Assembly: GCA_937912125.1 (NCBI GenBank)
Contig: CALDOK010000279.1
Span: 1-63,438, forward strand
Length of the DNA: 63,438 bases
Direction of reading: 5' to 3'
Origin: an uncultured Pseudomonadota bacterium
GTDB taxonomy: Bacteria > Myxococcota_A > UBA796 > JAFGLY01
Position numbers and translations under genes: made by a program. This document shows positions 28,497-38,688 of the stretch, one piece after another. The first letter of the stretch is position 1. Every line of letters starts with the position of its first letter. Under the pieces are notes generated by a model. That model searched no databases. It worked only from the letters and a program-made list of their open reading frames with translations, and was not told the DNA's origin.

Positions 28497-29015
28497 CTAG
28501 GGCCCCCAGCCTTCCTTGCGCAGGACGATCATGGCGCTGGCGCAGGCCTCTGCGTCGCTGGCGGGATCGTGGTGCTTCAGGGGGATGCCCAGGTGGCGGC
28601 AGAGGTCGGGTAGCCGGGTGGGGCGCAAGGACCAGGCCTGGCGGGCCAGGCGCATGGTGCAAGCGAAGGGCAGGGCAGGGGGCTCGAGCCTGGCCAGGGA
28701 GCAGCAGGCGTAGAGCACGCCTTGGTCGAAGCTGGCGTTGTGGGCCACCATGAAGCTCGCGCCCTGGAGGAACGGCTCCAGCTCTGGCCAGACCTGTGCG
28801 AAGACGGGCTGGTCCTGGACATCTCTCCAGCGGATGCCGTGGATGTGGGTGAACTCGAAGGTTCGCCGCGGTGGCTGGATCAGGCGGGTGACCCGCTGGG
28901 TGATGCGCGCGCCCTCGACCCGGACCAGGGCGACAGCGCAGGCGCTGTCGCGCCCGGTGTCGGCGGTCTCGAAGTCGATGGCCACGAAGGTGTCGGGCGA
29001 AGGTTGGGAACTCAT
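28497..29015 (-). CDS. DEDDh 3'-5' exonuclease (DnaQ/PolC epsilon-like)
   Basis: 172 residues. The three exonuclease motifs are present: ExoI VAIDFETADTG (Asp and Glu), ExoII MVAHNASFDQGVL (Asp), and ExoIII with HHDPASDAEACA (His and Asp of the DEDDh type). It is a stand-alone exonuclease domain with no GIY-YIG or polymerase part. The start at 29015 puts the first motif ~12 residues in, as usual. The open frame upstream to 29468 is shadow. Its stop lies one base after the convergent AP-like gene's stop. It probably acts in DNA or RNA processing. Confidence 0.88.
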   Translation of the reverse strand: MSSQPSPDTFVAIDFETADTGRDSACAVALVRVEGARITQRVTRLIQPPRRTFEFTHIHGIRWRDVQDQPVFAQVWPELEPFLQGASFMVAHNASFDQGVLYACCSLARLEPPALPFACTMRLARQAWSLRPTRLPDLCRHLGIPLKHHDPASDAEACASAMIVLRKEGWGP

Positions 29016-29095
29016 GGGCACCAGTCTATCGGGCGGCGGTCCTGGAGGCTCGAGGGGTGGTGCGTTCCCTGGGGCATAGCTTCCTGGGCGGCGCC

Positions 29096-29138
29096 GATCG
29101 TCGAAGGCCCGACGCCCATGTTCGACACTTCGACGATC
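29096..29138. promoter_or_regulatory. 11-bp perfect inverted repeat, putative enhancer-binding site
   Basis: GATCGTCGAAG (29096-29106) and CTTCGACGATC (29128-29138) are perfect inverted copies separated by 21 bases, with a further TTCGAC at 29121-29126. The repeat lies 28-70 bases upstream of the sigma-54 element at 29166 and shares GATCGTC/GAAG with the sequence upstream of the 24448 gene. Confidence 0.6.
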
Positions 29139-29165
29139 CGGGACGGGTGAAGGCCCACTATCGGC

Positions 29166-29181
29166 TGGCACTCGGCTTGCT
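29166..29181 (+). promoter_or_regulatory. Sigma-54 (-24/-12) promoter of the 29216 gene
   Basis: TGGCAC-TCGGC-TTGCT is an exact match to TGGCAC-N5-TTGCW. The expected transcription start is about 29191, leaving a ~25-base leader with AGGAGG at 29205-29210 before ATG 29216. Confidence 0.8.
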
Positions 29182-29215
29182 GTTGGAGGCTGCGACACCA
29201 ACACAGGAGGTCGGT

Positions 29216-29725
29216 ATGTGTGTCGTGGAGAAAGATTCCTGGAGCTACCCCATCGGCGACGGCTGCGAGCTGCGCGGGGATGACATGCCCAACCCCTACG
29301 AGCCTGTACTGGCCGCGCCCTGGGGTGGCTGGGAGCTGCCCTGGGATCGCGGCCGTGGGTCCGCCGAGGTCGCGGACCACTCCCGGTCCAGCGAGCCAGA
29401 GCGCCTGGCCTGGTGGATCTTCGTGCTAGGCATGGTGCTGTGGGAGATCCAGCAGGGACACCGTCCACCCGACACCGTCTCCTCCTGCATGCCCGAGGAA
29501 CGCTGGCTGGCTTGGGCCCTGTGTTGGGTGCTCGAGACCGAGCCTTCTGAGCCCCCCAGGTGGTTCCGCTTTGCCGCCCGCGCGGCCTGGAGACGTCGCC
29601 AGCTGGCGATGCTCCACCTGCAGAGCGCCCTGGTGGGGCTGTACTGGGGGCTCGAGGTTCAGGCCCGCACGGCAGCGCGCACTGAGATCATTCCCGCGCA
29701 GGATGCGGCCACCCTGTGGTGCTGA
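29216..29725 (+). CDS. Tryptophan-rich small protein of unknown function, sigma-54 controlled
   Basis: 169 residues. ATG 29216 has a perfect AGGAGG 5 bases upstream. The open frame back to 29057 covers the promoter and is rejected. The protein has many Trp and Pro in the first half (SWSYPIG, APWGGWELPWDRG), a hydrophobic segment that may be a TM or buried helix (RLAWWIFVLGMVLWEIQ), then helical WLAWALCWVLETE and RRQLAMLHLQSALVGLYWGLE. No family recognised. The shared promoter type and upstream repeats link it to the gene at 23861-24448. I see no convincing sequence similarity between the two proteins. Confidence 0.7.
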   Translation: MCVVEKDSWSYPIGDGCELRGDDMPNPYEPVLAAPWGGWELPWDRGRGSAEVADHSRSSEPERLAWWIFVLGMVLWEIQQGHRPPDTVSSCMPEERWLAWALCWVLETEPSEPPRWFRFAARAAWRRRQLAMLHLQSALVGLYWGLEVQARTAARTEIIPAQDAATLWC

Positions 29726-29837
29726 GGCTCTGGTGACAGCCCTGTGGGCGTAGTGTCTCTTTGTGGAGTTACGTTGCGGGGCCGGCCCCTCGCGGGGTAA
29801 GCACGGGCCACCCGCCCTCTACCCCGGTGCCGATCCC

Positions 29838-32800
29838 ATGAGCGCTCCCCTGCTGCACTCCTACCCCCTGGGCTTCCACGTCTCCCGCGCCGCGGGGGTC
29901 CGCCCTGGGCTGGCCGCGCTGACCTCGTCATGGACCGAGGGGCAGCGGGGCATCATGGCCTACCGCGAGCTGGCGCTCGGCCTGGCGGAAGACCGGGCCA
30001 GCGCTTCCCTGCCTCCCGCCGGTGAGCTGCTCTGCGGCAGCCTGCTGGCTGACGTCATGCGCGCGCTGCTGCTGCGCTACGAGCGTGAGCACGGCCCCGC
30101 CCTGGCCGCCTGCGTGGCGGAGCTGGCCGAGACCTTCGCCGATGGGGATCTCGAGGAGAGCCTGCTGGCTTTCCTGGATCGATACCCCCCTCGCAGCCCA
30201 GGCCAGCCGGAGCCCGACGCCCAGGCGCTGGCGGCCCTCGAGGGCGCCGATGTGGCCGTGGGTGGCGAGCTGTTGCTGCGCTGGCTGCACGAGGACAACC
30301 CTGCCTTCCGCGACCTGCTCGCCCTCTTCGACGCCGAGCCCGGTGACGAGCATGCCGTCCGCGCGCCCCTGGCCACCGCGCTGCTCGCGCTGCTCGAGGC
30401 GGCCCCGCCCCTGAGCGGTCTGGGCATGAGCCTGACCGAAGCCCTGCTGGCGCCCGCTCGTGCCCACCCTGAGTCCCTCTCCGCTCAGCTGGACTGGGTG
30501 CGCGGACACTGGGCCCATGTGCTGCCCGCGGGGATGCTCGACCGGCTCGGCCAGGCGAGCGATCTGCGCGCGGCAGAGCTCTTCCAGCGCGGGGGGCCGC
30601 CGGGCCCAGCGCCCGTGATCCGCTTCGACGGCGGGCCCGAGGACCACGCCCCCGAGGCATTCAGCGACGACGCCGACTGGATGCCCAACGTGGTGCTGAT
30701 GGCCAAGTCCACCTACGTCTGGCTGCACCAGCTCACCCAGAGCTACGGCCGCCCCATCGCCACCCTGGACGCCATCCCCGACGAGGAGCTGGATCGGCTG
30801 GCCCGCTGGGGCGTGACCGGCCTGTGGCTCATCGGCCTGTGGGAGCGCTCCGCGGCGTCCCGCACCATCAAGCAGATGATGGGCAACCCCGAGGCGGTGG
30901 CCTCGGCCTACAGCCTCCACGACTACAGCATCGTGGCGGAGCTGGGGGGCGAGGAGGCCTTCCACCGCTTGAGGGATCGGGCCCAGCAGCGTGGCATCCG
31001 CCTGGCGGGCGACATGGTGCCCAACCACATGGGGCTGGACTCCAGCTGGGTGGTCGAGCACCCCGATCGCTTCATGTCCGTCGAGCAGCCGCCCTACCCC
31101 AACTACCGCTTCACCGGCGCCGACCTCTGCGAGCACCCGGACGTCAGCCTGCGCCTCGAGGACGGCTACTGGAACCACAGCGACGCGGCCGTGGTGTTCC
31201 AGCGCGTCGACCACCGCGGCGGCGAGGTCCGCTACCTCTACCATGGCAACGACGGCACCAGCATGCCCTGGAACGACACGGCGCAGCTGGACTTCTCCAA
31301 GGAGCAGGTGCGGGAGGCGGTGATCCAGGCCGTCCTGGACGTGGCCCGGCGTTTCTCCATCATCCGCTTCGATGCGGCCATGACCCTGGCCAAGAAGCAT
31401 GTGCAGCGCCTGTGGTACCCCAAGCCCGGCGACCAGGGGCCCGTGCCCTCGCGGGTCGAGCACGGCATGTCCAAGGAAGCCTTCGACGCCATCATGCCCA
31501 AGGAGTTCTGGCGTGAGGTGGTGGATCGGGTGGCCGCCGAGGTCCCCGACACCCTGCTGCTGGCTGAGGCCTTCTGGCTGATGGAGGGCTACTTCGTGCG
31601 CACCCTGGGCATGCACCGGGTGTACAACTCGGCCTTCATGCACATGCTGCGGGACGAGAAGAACGCCGAGTACCGGGCCAGCATCAAGAACGTGCTGGCC
31701 TACCAGCCCGCCATCCTCGAGCGCTTCGTCAACTTCATGAACAACCCTGACGAAGAGCCCGCGGTGGAGCAGTTCGGTCGTGACGACAAGTACTTCGGCG
31801 TGGCCTTGCTCATGTGCACGCTGCCGGGGCTGCCCATGCTGGGCCACGGCCAGATCGAGGGCTTCGCCGAGAAGTACGGCATGGAGTACCGTCGCAGCTA
31901 CTGGGACGAGGCGGTGGACGACGGCCTGGTGCAGCGCCACGAGCGCGAGATCTTCCCCTTGATCCGGCGGCGCCGGCTGTTCAGCGGCGTGGCGGACTTC
32001 GCCCTCTACGATCTCGAGTCCGACGGCGGCGGCGTGAACGAGGCCGTCTACGCCACCAGCAACCGCTTCGAGGGACAGCGGGCCCTGGTGGTCTACAACA
32101 ACGCCTACCCGTCTGCTGCCGGGACCATCCACCGGGCCGCGCCCGTCAACCGCGGCAGCACCGATGAGCCCAGGCTGGTGGACCAGGATCTCTGCGAAGC
32201 CCTGGGCCTGCCGCGTGCCGGGGACATGATCTGTCTGCTGCGCGATGGCGTGTCTGGCCTGACCTGGGTGGCACCCTGCGACCGCCTGGCCAGCCAGGGG
32301 CTGCGGGTGGAGCTGCAGGGCTACCAGTACCGCGCGTTCACCGACATCCGCGTGGTGCACGACCACGACGGCGCCTGGCGTCAGCTGGCTGATCGGCTCG
32401 GCGGCCGAGGTGTGCAGGATCCCGAGGCCGCGGTCCAGGACCTTCGCACCGCGCCGCTGCAGGACTGTTTCGGGGCCCTGGTCGTGGGCTGGGCCCGCTG
32501 GCAGGCCGGCGATGAGCCCCTCTCGGCGGCTCAGCTGGCCGCCGAGCTGAACCTGCGGGGCTTCCCCAGCGAGCCTGCCCTGGCCAAGGCGCTGGGCGCT
32601 CGGCTCGAGGACGTCGCTGGTGCCTTGGCCGATCCCACCTCCCTGGGGCTGCCTGCCGCGCTGTCCCAGAGGCTGCTGGGCGGCCTCGATGCCGACCCGG
32701 GTCCCCGCGCCCGCTTCCTGGCTGTGCCCCTGGCCCTCACCCTGCTCGCCTGCTTGCGCGGCCGGGCCTGGACCCGCTGCGGTGAGCCCCGGGACCTGCC

Positions 32801-33173
32801 CAAGGCGCTGCGCCTCGAGCCGGCCGTCGCTCGGGCCCTCGACGCCTTGGGGGGCGGCGGCTGGGAGGCCGCCCGCGACGCCCGCCTGGTCTGGCTGCTG
32901 GCCGGGCTCGAGCTGGGCTCCGACTGGCCGGGGGCCCTCGAGGTGAGCCCCGATCTGCGCGCCTGGCTGGGCGTGAACGAGTACCAGGGCGTGACCTATG
33001 TCGACCGCCAGCAGCTGGACACCCTGCTGTACTGGTGGCAGGTGTTGGCCCTGCTACCGGAGCTGGAGCTGGACGAGGATCTGGCCGAGCGCGCGCAGGC
33101 TCGGGCGGATCGGGCGGTCGAGCTGCTCGAGGCCGCCGAGACGGCGGGGTGGACCCTGGAGGGGCTGAGCTGA
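29838..33173 (+). CDS. Large GH13 (alpha-amylase family) protein
   Basis: 1111 residues from ATG 29838. The N-terminal ~270 residues are helical with no recognised domain. The TIM barrel shows GH13 region I (GDMVPNH), region II (IIRFDAAM, nucleophile Asp512) and region III (LLLAEAF, acid/base Glu577). In place of the usual NHD region IV it has NFMNNPDEEP (Asp638), so the catalytic triad is complete in an altered context. TKKH/YPKP and GMEYRRSYWDE loops are present. After residue ~830 a helical C-terminal region follows (ALAKALGARLEDVAGALADP). There is no signal peptide, so it should be cytoplasmic and likely acts on storage or maltooligosaccharide glycans. Length is about twice that of a standard alpha-amylase. 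Exact specificity cannot be assigned. Confidence 0.85.
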   Translation: MSAPLLHSYPLGFHVSRAAGVRPGLAALTSSWTEGQRGIMAYRELALGLAEDRASASLPPAGELLCGSLLADVMRALLLRYEREHGPALAACVAELAETFADGDLEESLLAFLDRYPPRSPGQPEPDAQALAALEGADVAVGGELLLRWLHEDNPAFRDLLALFDAEPGDEHAVRAPLATALLALLEAAPPLSGLGMSLTEALLAPARAHPESLSAQLDWVRGHWAHVLPAGMLDRLGQASDLRAAELFQRGGPPGPAPVIRFDGGPEDHAPEAFSDDADWMPNVVLMAKSTYVWLHQLTQSYGRPIATLDAIPDEELDRLARWGVTGLWLIGLWERSAASRTIKQMMGNPEAVASAYSLHDYSIVAELGGEEAFHRLRDRAQQRGIRLAGDMVPNHMGLDSSWVVEHPDRFMSVEQPPYPNYRFTGADLCEHPDVSLRLEDGYWNHSDAAVVFQRVDHRGGEVRYLYHGNDGTSMPWNDTAQLDFSKEQVREAVIQAVLDVARRFSIIRFDAAMTLAKKHVQRLWYPKPGDQGPVPSRVEHGMSKEAFDAIMPKEFWREVVDRVAAEVPDTLLLAEAFWLMEGYFVRTLGMHRVYNSAFMHMLRDEKNAEYRASIKNVLAYQPAILERFVNFMNNPDEEPAVEQFGRDDKYFGVALLMCTLPGLPMLGHGQIEGFAEKYGMEYRRSYWDEAVDDGLVQRHEREIFPLIRRRRLFSGVADFALYDLESDGGGVNEAVYATSNRFEGQRALVVYNNAYPSAAGTIHRAAPVNRGSTDEPRLVDQDLCEALGLPRAGDMICLLRDGVSGLTWVAPCDRLASQGLRVELQGYQYRAFTDIRVVHDHDGAWRQLADRLGGRGVQDPEAAVQDLRTAPLQDCFGALVVGWARWQAGDEPLSAAQLAAELNLRGFPSEPALAKALGARLEDVAGALADPTSLGLPAALSQRLLGGLDADPGPRARFLAVPLALTLLACLRGRAWTRCGEPRDLPKALRLEPAVARALDALGGGGWEAARDARLVWLLAGLELGSDWPGALEVSPDLRAWLGVNEYQGVTYVDRQQLDTLLYWWQVLALLPELELDEDLAERAQARADRAVELLEAAETAGWTLEGLS

Positions 33174-33237
33174 CCCGGGCCAGCGGCGGCCCAGCGTCGA
33201 GCGGGCCTGTACCCGCGCGCGCCCGACCGACGAGGGA

Positions 33238-34485
33238 TCAGCCCCCGAAGCTGCGAGCGAAGAGCTGGTCGATGGCCGCCTTGCCCGCATCGGAGAGGGC
33301 GCGGGTGCCTGTCCCGCCGATGGCGGTGGTCTCGATGACCGGCTCGCCCAAGACCCACTCCGTGCCGCTCCAGCAGTGCCAGGCGTCGCGCTCCTGACAG
33401 TAGACCCACACGGTCTTGTTCCAGCGCTTGGCCAGCTCCACGGACCAGCCGGTGCCGCCAGTGACGGTGCCGTCTTCCCGGATGATGCCCACCACGAACA
33501 GCTGCCGGACCTGGCTGGCCAGGTGCCACTGGGTCTGGATGATCTTGGCGATGGGGCCGTTGCGATCCCAGATGCGCCGGAGGTGTTGGTTCACGTAGAC
33601 CATGCTCACGGCGCCCTGCTTCAGCTCCTGCTCCGTGAGGGTCTTGGACCCCTGGGTCCGGACCTGGTGGTGGCCCGCGAAGGTCAGGTTGATCTCGGTG
33701 AGGCCCCACCGCTCGGCGGCCTGGCCGAAGGCGCACTCGGCGCCGGTGACGCCTCCGGAGACCAGGGTGACGGTCTGGGGCGCGGGGGAGGGCGCGACGA
33801 TGTCGGTGCCCGGGGACGGCTGGCCTGCGACCAGCATGGTCACCGGGTCGAGGCACAGCGCGGTGGACTCGGAGACGTCCTCGCCACCGGCCCGCAGCAC
33901 GCGCAGCTGGACCTTCTGGCCCTTGGGCTCGAGGACCACGGCGGTGTCGAAGGAGCTGGCGAGCTCCTCGGCCGACGGACCCCTCCCGCGGTGGGTCTTG
34001 ACCGTCCCCCAGATCCGGATGTTGGCTTCCTTGGCGAACGCTCGCCAAGCGCTGGAGTCCACCTCGGCGGCCTCGAAGGAGCCATCGATGACCACGACCG
34101 CCGGGCGGAAGTCCATCACGTCATCGAGCGTGGTGAGCAGGCGGCCGAGCCGGGCGGGGGTGAAGGGGCCCGAGAGGAAGCTGTGGATGATGCGGTTGCG
34201 CTCGACCTCCACCTGGGCCGAGGCTGGGTCGACGCCGCTGGCGCGCGCGAGCTCCGTGAGGATCTCGTGGTAGAAGCTGCGCACATGGGCAGCCGGGTCC
34301 TGCAGGGAGACGTGCAGCACCTCGGAGCTGCGGAGCAGGTGGCCCAGCGCGATGTGCACCAGGAAGGGGCTCTTGCCGACCCCGGCCCGGGCCATCACCA
34401 TGCCGAGCTGGCCTGGGGCGAGGCCTCCACGGATGCAGGCGTACAGGGTGCTGATGGGGCTCTGCCGAAAAAGATCGCTGGTCAT
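33238..34485 (-). CDS. RecA/KaiC-like P-loop ATPase fused to a SLOG-like domain
   Basis: 415 residues. The N-terminal ~210 are a RecA-fold ATPase: LAPGQLGMVMARAGVGKSPF (Walker A), LHVSLQDPAAHVRSFYHEIL, and AVVVIDGSFEAAEV (Walker B), close to DnaB/KaiC-type P-loops. The C-terminal ~180 look like a SLOG (LOG/DprA-like Rossmann) domain: VTLVSGGVTGAECAFGQAAE, FVVGIIREDGTVTGGTGWSV and NKTVWVYCQERDAWHCW. SLOG domains bind nucleotides or nucleotide-derived ligands. ATG 34485 follows GAGGAG by 8 bases, and TTG 34491 is an alternative. The gene begins 24 bases after the fusA stop on the same strand, so it is probably in the fusA transcript. The role is unknown. Confidence 0.75.
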   Translation of the reverse strand: MTSDLFRQSPISTLYACIRGGLAPGQLGMVMARAGVGKSPFLVHIALGHLLRSSEVLHVSLQDPAAHVRSFYHEILTELARASGVDPASAQVEVERNRIIHSFLSGPFTPARLGRLLTTLDDVMDFRPAVVVIDGSFEAAEVDSSAWRAFAKEANIRIWGTVKTHRGRGPSAEELASSFDTAVVLEPKGQKVQLRVLRAGGEDVSESTALCLDPVTMLVAGQPSPGTDIVAPSPAPQTVTLVSGGVTGAECAFGQAAERWGLTEINLTFAGHHQVRTQGSKTLTEQELKQGAVSMVYVNQHLRRIWDRNGPIAKIIQTQWHLASQVRQLFVVGIIREDGTVTGGTGWSVELAKRWNKTVWVYCQERDAWHCWSGTEWVLGEPVIETTAIGGTGTRALSDAGKAAIDQLFARSFGG

Positions 34486-34509
34486 GGTCAAGCTCTCCTC
34501 GAGCGCGTG

Positions 34510-36600
<2,091 letters not shown>

Positions 36601-36738
36601 GGTTTCCTTCCTGCTGCGCAGGATTTGCCTCGGATCGGGGCGGCTTCTACCTGTACGGAAGGGGGCCGTCAAAGTGGCGAGCTCACGGCGCGAGCGACGA
36701 ACGGGGTTTGTGCGTCCTGCCGCGGCGATATCGTCGGT

Positions 36739-36767
36739 TTTGTAGGAATTTCTTTTTCTGCTGCCAC
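36739..36767 (-). promoter_or_regulatory. Possible sigma-70-type promoter of fusA
   Basis: On the minus strand GTGGCA (36767-36762) and TACAAA (36744-36739) are separated by 17 bases, each matching four of six consensus positions. The spacer is A-rich, in contrast to the GC-rich surroundings. It would give a leader of ~130 bases. Confidence 0.35.
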
Positions 36768-36872
36768 CCCAGAATCGACACCCGATCACGCCGTTGCTCT
36801 GGCACGCGCGGGTCAGGGGTGCGGCGGTCGGCAGGCCTCTCCAACCAGCCATGCCCATGCCTATGGCCGCAC

Positions 36873-36905
36873 GCCGAGGGCATGGCCGCATGCCGAGGGC
36901 ATGGC
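36873..36905. repeat. 19-base-period direct repeat with CATGCC-GAG-GGCATG palindrome
   Basis: GCCGAGGGCATGGC occurs at 36873-36886 and again at 36892-36905. The second copy is part of the palindrome CATGCC-GAG-GGCATG (36889-36903). The first has one changed base in its left arm (CACGCC). Further CATGCC/CATGGC pieces precede it. It resembles a short extragenic palindrome cluster. It lies between the start of fusA and the stop of the lectin-like gene upstream of it. Confidence 0.5.
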
Positions 36906-36977
36906 TGGGCGCGGCGAGGGGCTGGCGAGGGGCGGTCAGTCCGCCGCTGGCGCAGCGGGGCCCTCAGGGGCGGCTGG

Positions 36978-37835
36978 CTAGTCGGACGGTGAGACGGTGA
37001 CCGCCGTGTGATCGGTGACCACGCCCTGGCTGGACCACTGGTTGTCGTCCCAGCTGTCGTCGTTGATGCCGAAGCTCAGGGAGCCGGTGGACGGCGCCTC
37101 GAAGCTGGTCGTGGTCCCGATGTGGAACACGGTGCTCACGCCGCCCTCTGCGACGAAGAGGCCCACGAGCTGGCCGTGGAAGCAGCCCTCGTAGTTGCAG
37201 GGCAGCACCGGGTCGGTGACCGGTCGCTCGGGGTCCCCGTCTGCGTTGATCCATGGCCCTTCCGGGCTGGTGCGGTACTGGTCGTTGACGCTCGCCTGGA
37301 TGTCCACGCGATCGCCGGCGCACATGGGGATCTCTTCCTGCCAGCCTACGTCGAGGCGCAGGTACTGCACCAGGGTGTAGTCCATGGGCTTGCGGCACTC
37401 GCCCACCCGCAGCTGGGCAGGCAGGCCATCCAGCCAGTAGCCCCATGCCTCGGCGTCGGCGCCGGAGGCCATGACAGGATGGCAGAAGCCGGCGTTGCGG
37501 GTGGTGACCTCCTCGATTCGCTCCGGATCGCCCAGCAAGGTCATCTCCAGCGTCTCCACCGACGAGGAGCTGAAGGACACGCCGTCGTCTCGCTGGCCCA
37601 GCCACTGGCTCTTCATGGCCTCGAGGGCGGTCTGCCGCGCTGCACGACGTTCCGAGAGAGCCAGATCCGCCCACATGGGCGGGAAGTAGCATGCCCCCAG
37701 CCAGCCGGGGTCCTTCTTGTCGGGGGCCTGGGAGTACCAGCCCACCGGAGGCGGCGCCTCGACCTCGGGACGTCTCTTGCCGTGGGCCACGGAGGCCACA
37801 GCCAGCACAGCGAACAGGATCGGGGCTCGGGACAT
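36978..37835 (-). CDS. Secreted protein with PA-IL-lectin-like C-terminus
   Basis: 285 residues. GGAGG lies 4 bases before ATG 37835, and a signal peptide (MSRAPILFAVLAVASVAHG) follows. The mature N-half is rich in Trp and Cys (GWLGACYFPPMW, NAGFCHPVM, RVGECRKPM). The C-terminal ~130 residues resemble PA-IL-type sugar-binding modules: GDRVDIQASVNDQY, then HGQLVGLFVAEGG, then FHIGTTTSFEAPSTGSLSFG and INDDSWDDNQWS. Asp/Asn clusters in the last would be calcium and sugar ligands. Lectin activity is an inference from this pattern. The gene is divergent from the ECF sigma cassette and upstream of fusA on the same strand. Confidence 0.65.
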   Translation of the reverse strand: MSRAPILFAVLAVASVAHGKRRPEVEAPPPVGWYSQAPDKKDPGWLGACYFPPMWADLALSERRAARQTALEAMKSQWLGQRDDGVSFSSSSVETLEMTLLGDPERIEEVTTRNAGFCHPVMASGADAEAWGYWLDGLPAQLRVGECRKPMDYTLVQYLRLDVGWQEEIPMCAGDRVDIQASVNDQYRTSPEGPWINADGDPERPVTDPVLPCNYEGCFHGQLVGLFVAEGGVSTVFHIGTTTSFEAPSTGSLSFGINDDSWDDNQWSSQGVVTDHTAVTVSPSD

Positions 37836-38208
37836 GAGGCCTCCATGACTGTGGACCAGGGCCGCCGTCGCCGCCTGGGCGTCGGGGCTGTTAGTGTTCG
37901 AAAAGATAATTTCAAACTTTATGATAACACAATCCGTGGCTTGATGTGGGCCTTTGTGAGCGTCGAGCCTGAGTGCTTGGTTCCCAGTGACCCCGGGCCT
38001 CGAGATCGCTGCACACCCAGCCGCAGGCCAGAGGGCTCGGGTGGCCGCGATGGCGGCGCCGGTCGACCGGGGGTGCCCGACCAGCCCAGGGTGTCCGAGC
38101 CCGGCCGCCACGTTCGGGATCGGCTCCGGGGTATAGGTTGCAGGCAGTGTTCTTCAGCCCCCTTGCCATCTCCTCCACCTCGCGGTTCGAAAGGATCGGA
38201 ACTACTCG
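37836..38208. other. 373-base divergent intergenic region with an AT-rich patch
   Basis: There is no gene. It separates the lectin-like gene (-) from the ECF sigma gene (+). Bases 37890-37930 are strikingly AT-rich for this window. The rest is GC-rich and featureless to my reading. Confidence 0.6.
37897..37925 (+). promoter_or_regulatory. Possible promoter in the AT-rich patch upstream of the ECF sigma gene
   Basis: TTCGAA (37897-37902) and TATGAT (37920-37925) are 17 bases apart on the plus strand. TATGAT matches five of six -10 positions, and the -35 is weak. The patch could equally serve the divergent gene (TTGTGT and TTATCT at 17-base spacing on the minus strand). An ECF-type self-promoter was not recognised. 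Confidence 0.3.
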
Positions 38209-38688
38209 ATGACACGGCGAGATCTCGACATCGCGGCCATGTACACCCAGTATGGAGCCTTGGTGCGCCGGAGGATTCGCCGCTTCTTCTCCGACGAGGA
38301 GGCCGACGACGTGTTGCAGGAAGTCTTCACCCGCGTGATCACCAGCCAAGGGACCTTTCGGGGCGACAGCTCCCCGGCCACCTGGCTGTATCAGGTGACC
38401 ACGCGCCACTGCCTCAACCGCCTGCGGGACCGCACGCGCAGGGATGAGCTGTGGGTGGAGCGGGGCGCGGTGTACTGGAGCCAGCCGGCGGCCTCGGCCG
38501 ACCAGGAAGCCCGGGCCCGGCTGGCCCAGGTCTGGCGGCACATGGACGACGAGACCGTCGCCATGGGCGTGTACTACCACCTCGATGGCCTCACCCATGA
38601 GCGCATCGCCGAGCTGATGGGCTGCTCCCGCCGCACGGTGGGCAACCGGCTGGCCGAGCTCGCGGATCGCACACGAGGTGCCAAGTGA
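38209..38688 (+). CDS. ECF-type RNA polymerase sigma factor
   Basis: 159 residues with region 2 (MYTQYGALVRRRIRRFF, SDEEADDVLQEVFTRVITS, FRGDSSPATWLYQVTTRHCLN) and region 4 (GVYYHLDGLTHERIAELMGCSRRTVGNRLAELA, a helix-turn-helix for -35 recognition). It has no extra domain. Its stop overlaps the GTG start of the anti-sigma gene (GTGA at 38685-38688). Together with the two downstream genes it forms a four-gene overlapped cassette. A ribosome-binding site (AAGGAT) is present but rather far from the ATG. Confidence 0.92.
   Translation: MTRRDLDIAAMYTQYGALVRRRIRRFFSDEEADDVLQEVFTRVITSQGTFRGDSSPATWLYQVTTRHCLNRLRDRTRRDELWVERGAVYWSQPAASADQEARARLAQVWRHMDDETVAMGVYYHLDGLTHERIAELMGCSRRTVGNRLAELADRTRGAK

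Larger units (their letters stand above)
36601..36977 (-). other. 377-base leader region of fusA
   Basis: There is no gene here. The fusA-proximal part contains an AT-rich patch (36730-36760) with a promoter-like pair listed separately. The distal part, after 36840, carries short direct and inverted repeats. The frames open here are shadows. Confidence 0.6.

Noticed and set aside
28480..28515. Bidirectional terminator between the AP-like and exonuclease genes
   Set aside because: GGCT...AGCC with an inner GGG/CCC is too short and interrupted to call.
29928..32366. 812-codon minus-strand frame opposite the GH13 gene
   Set aside because: Low-complexity His/Gly/Ala antisense. The plus strand has GH13 motifs.
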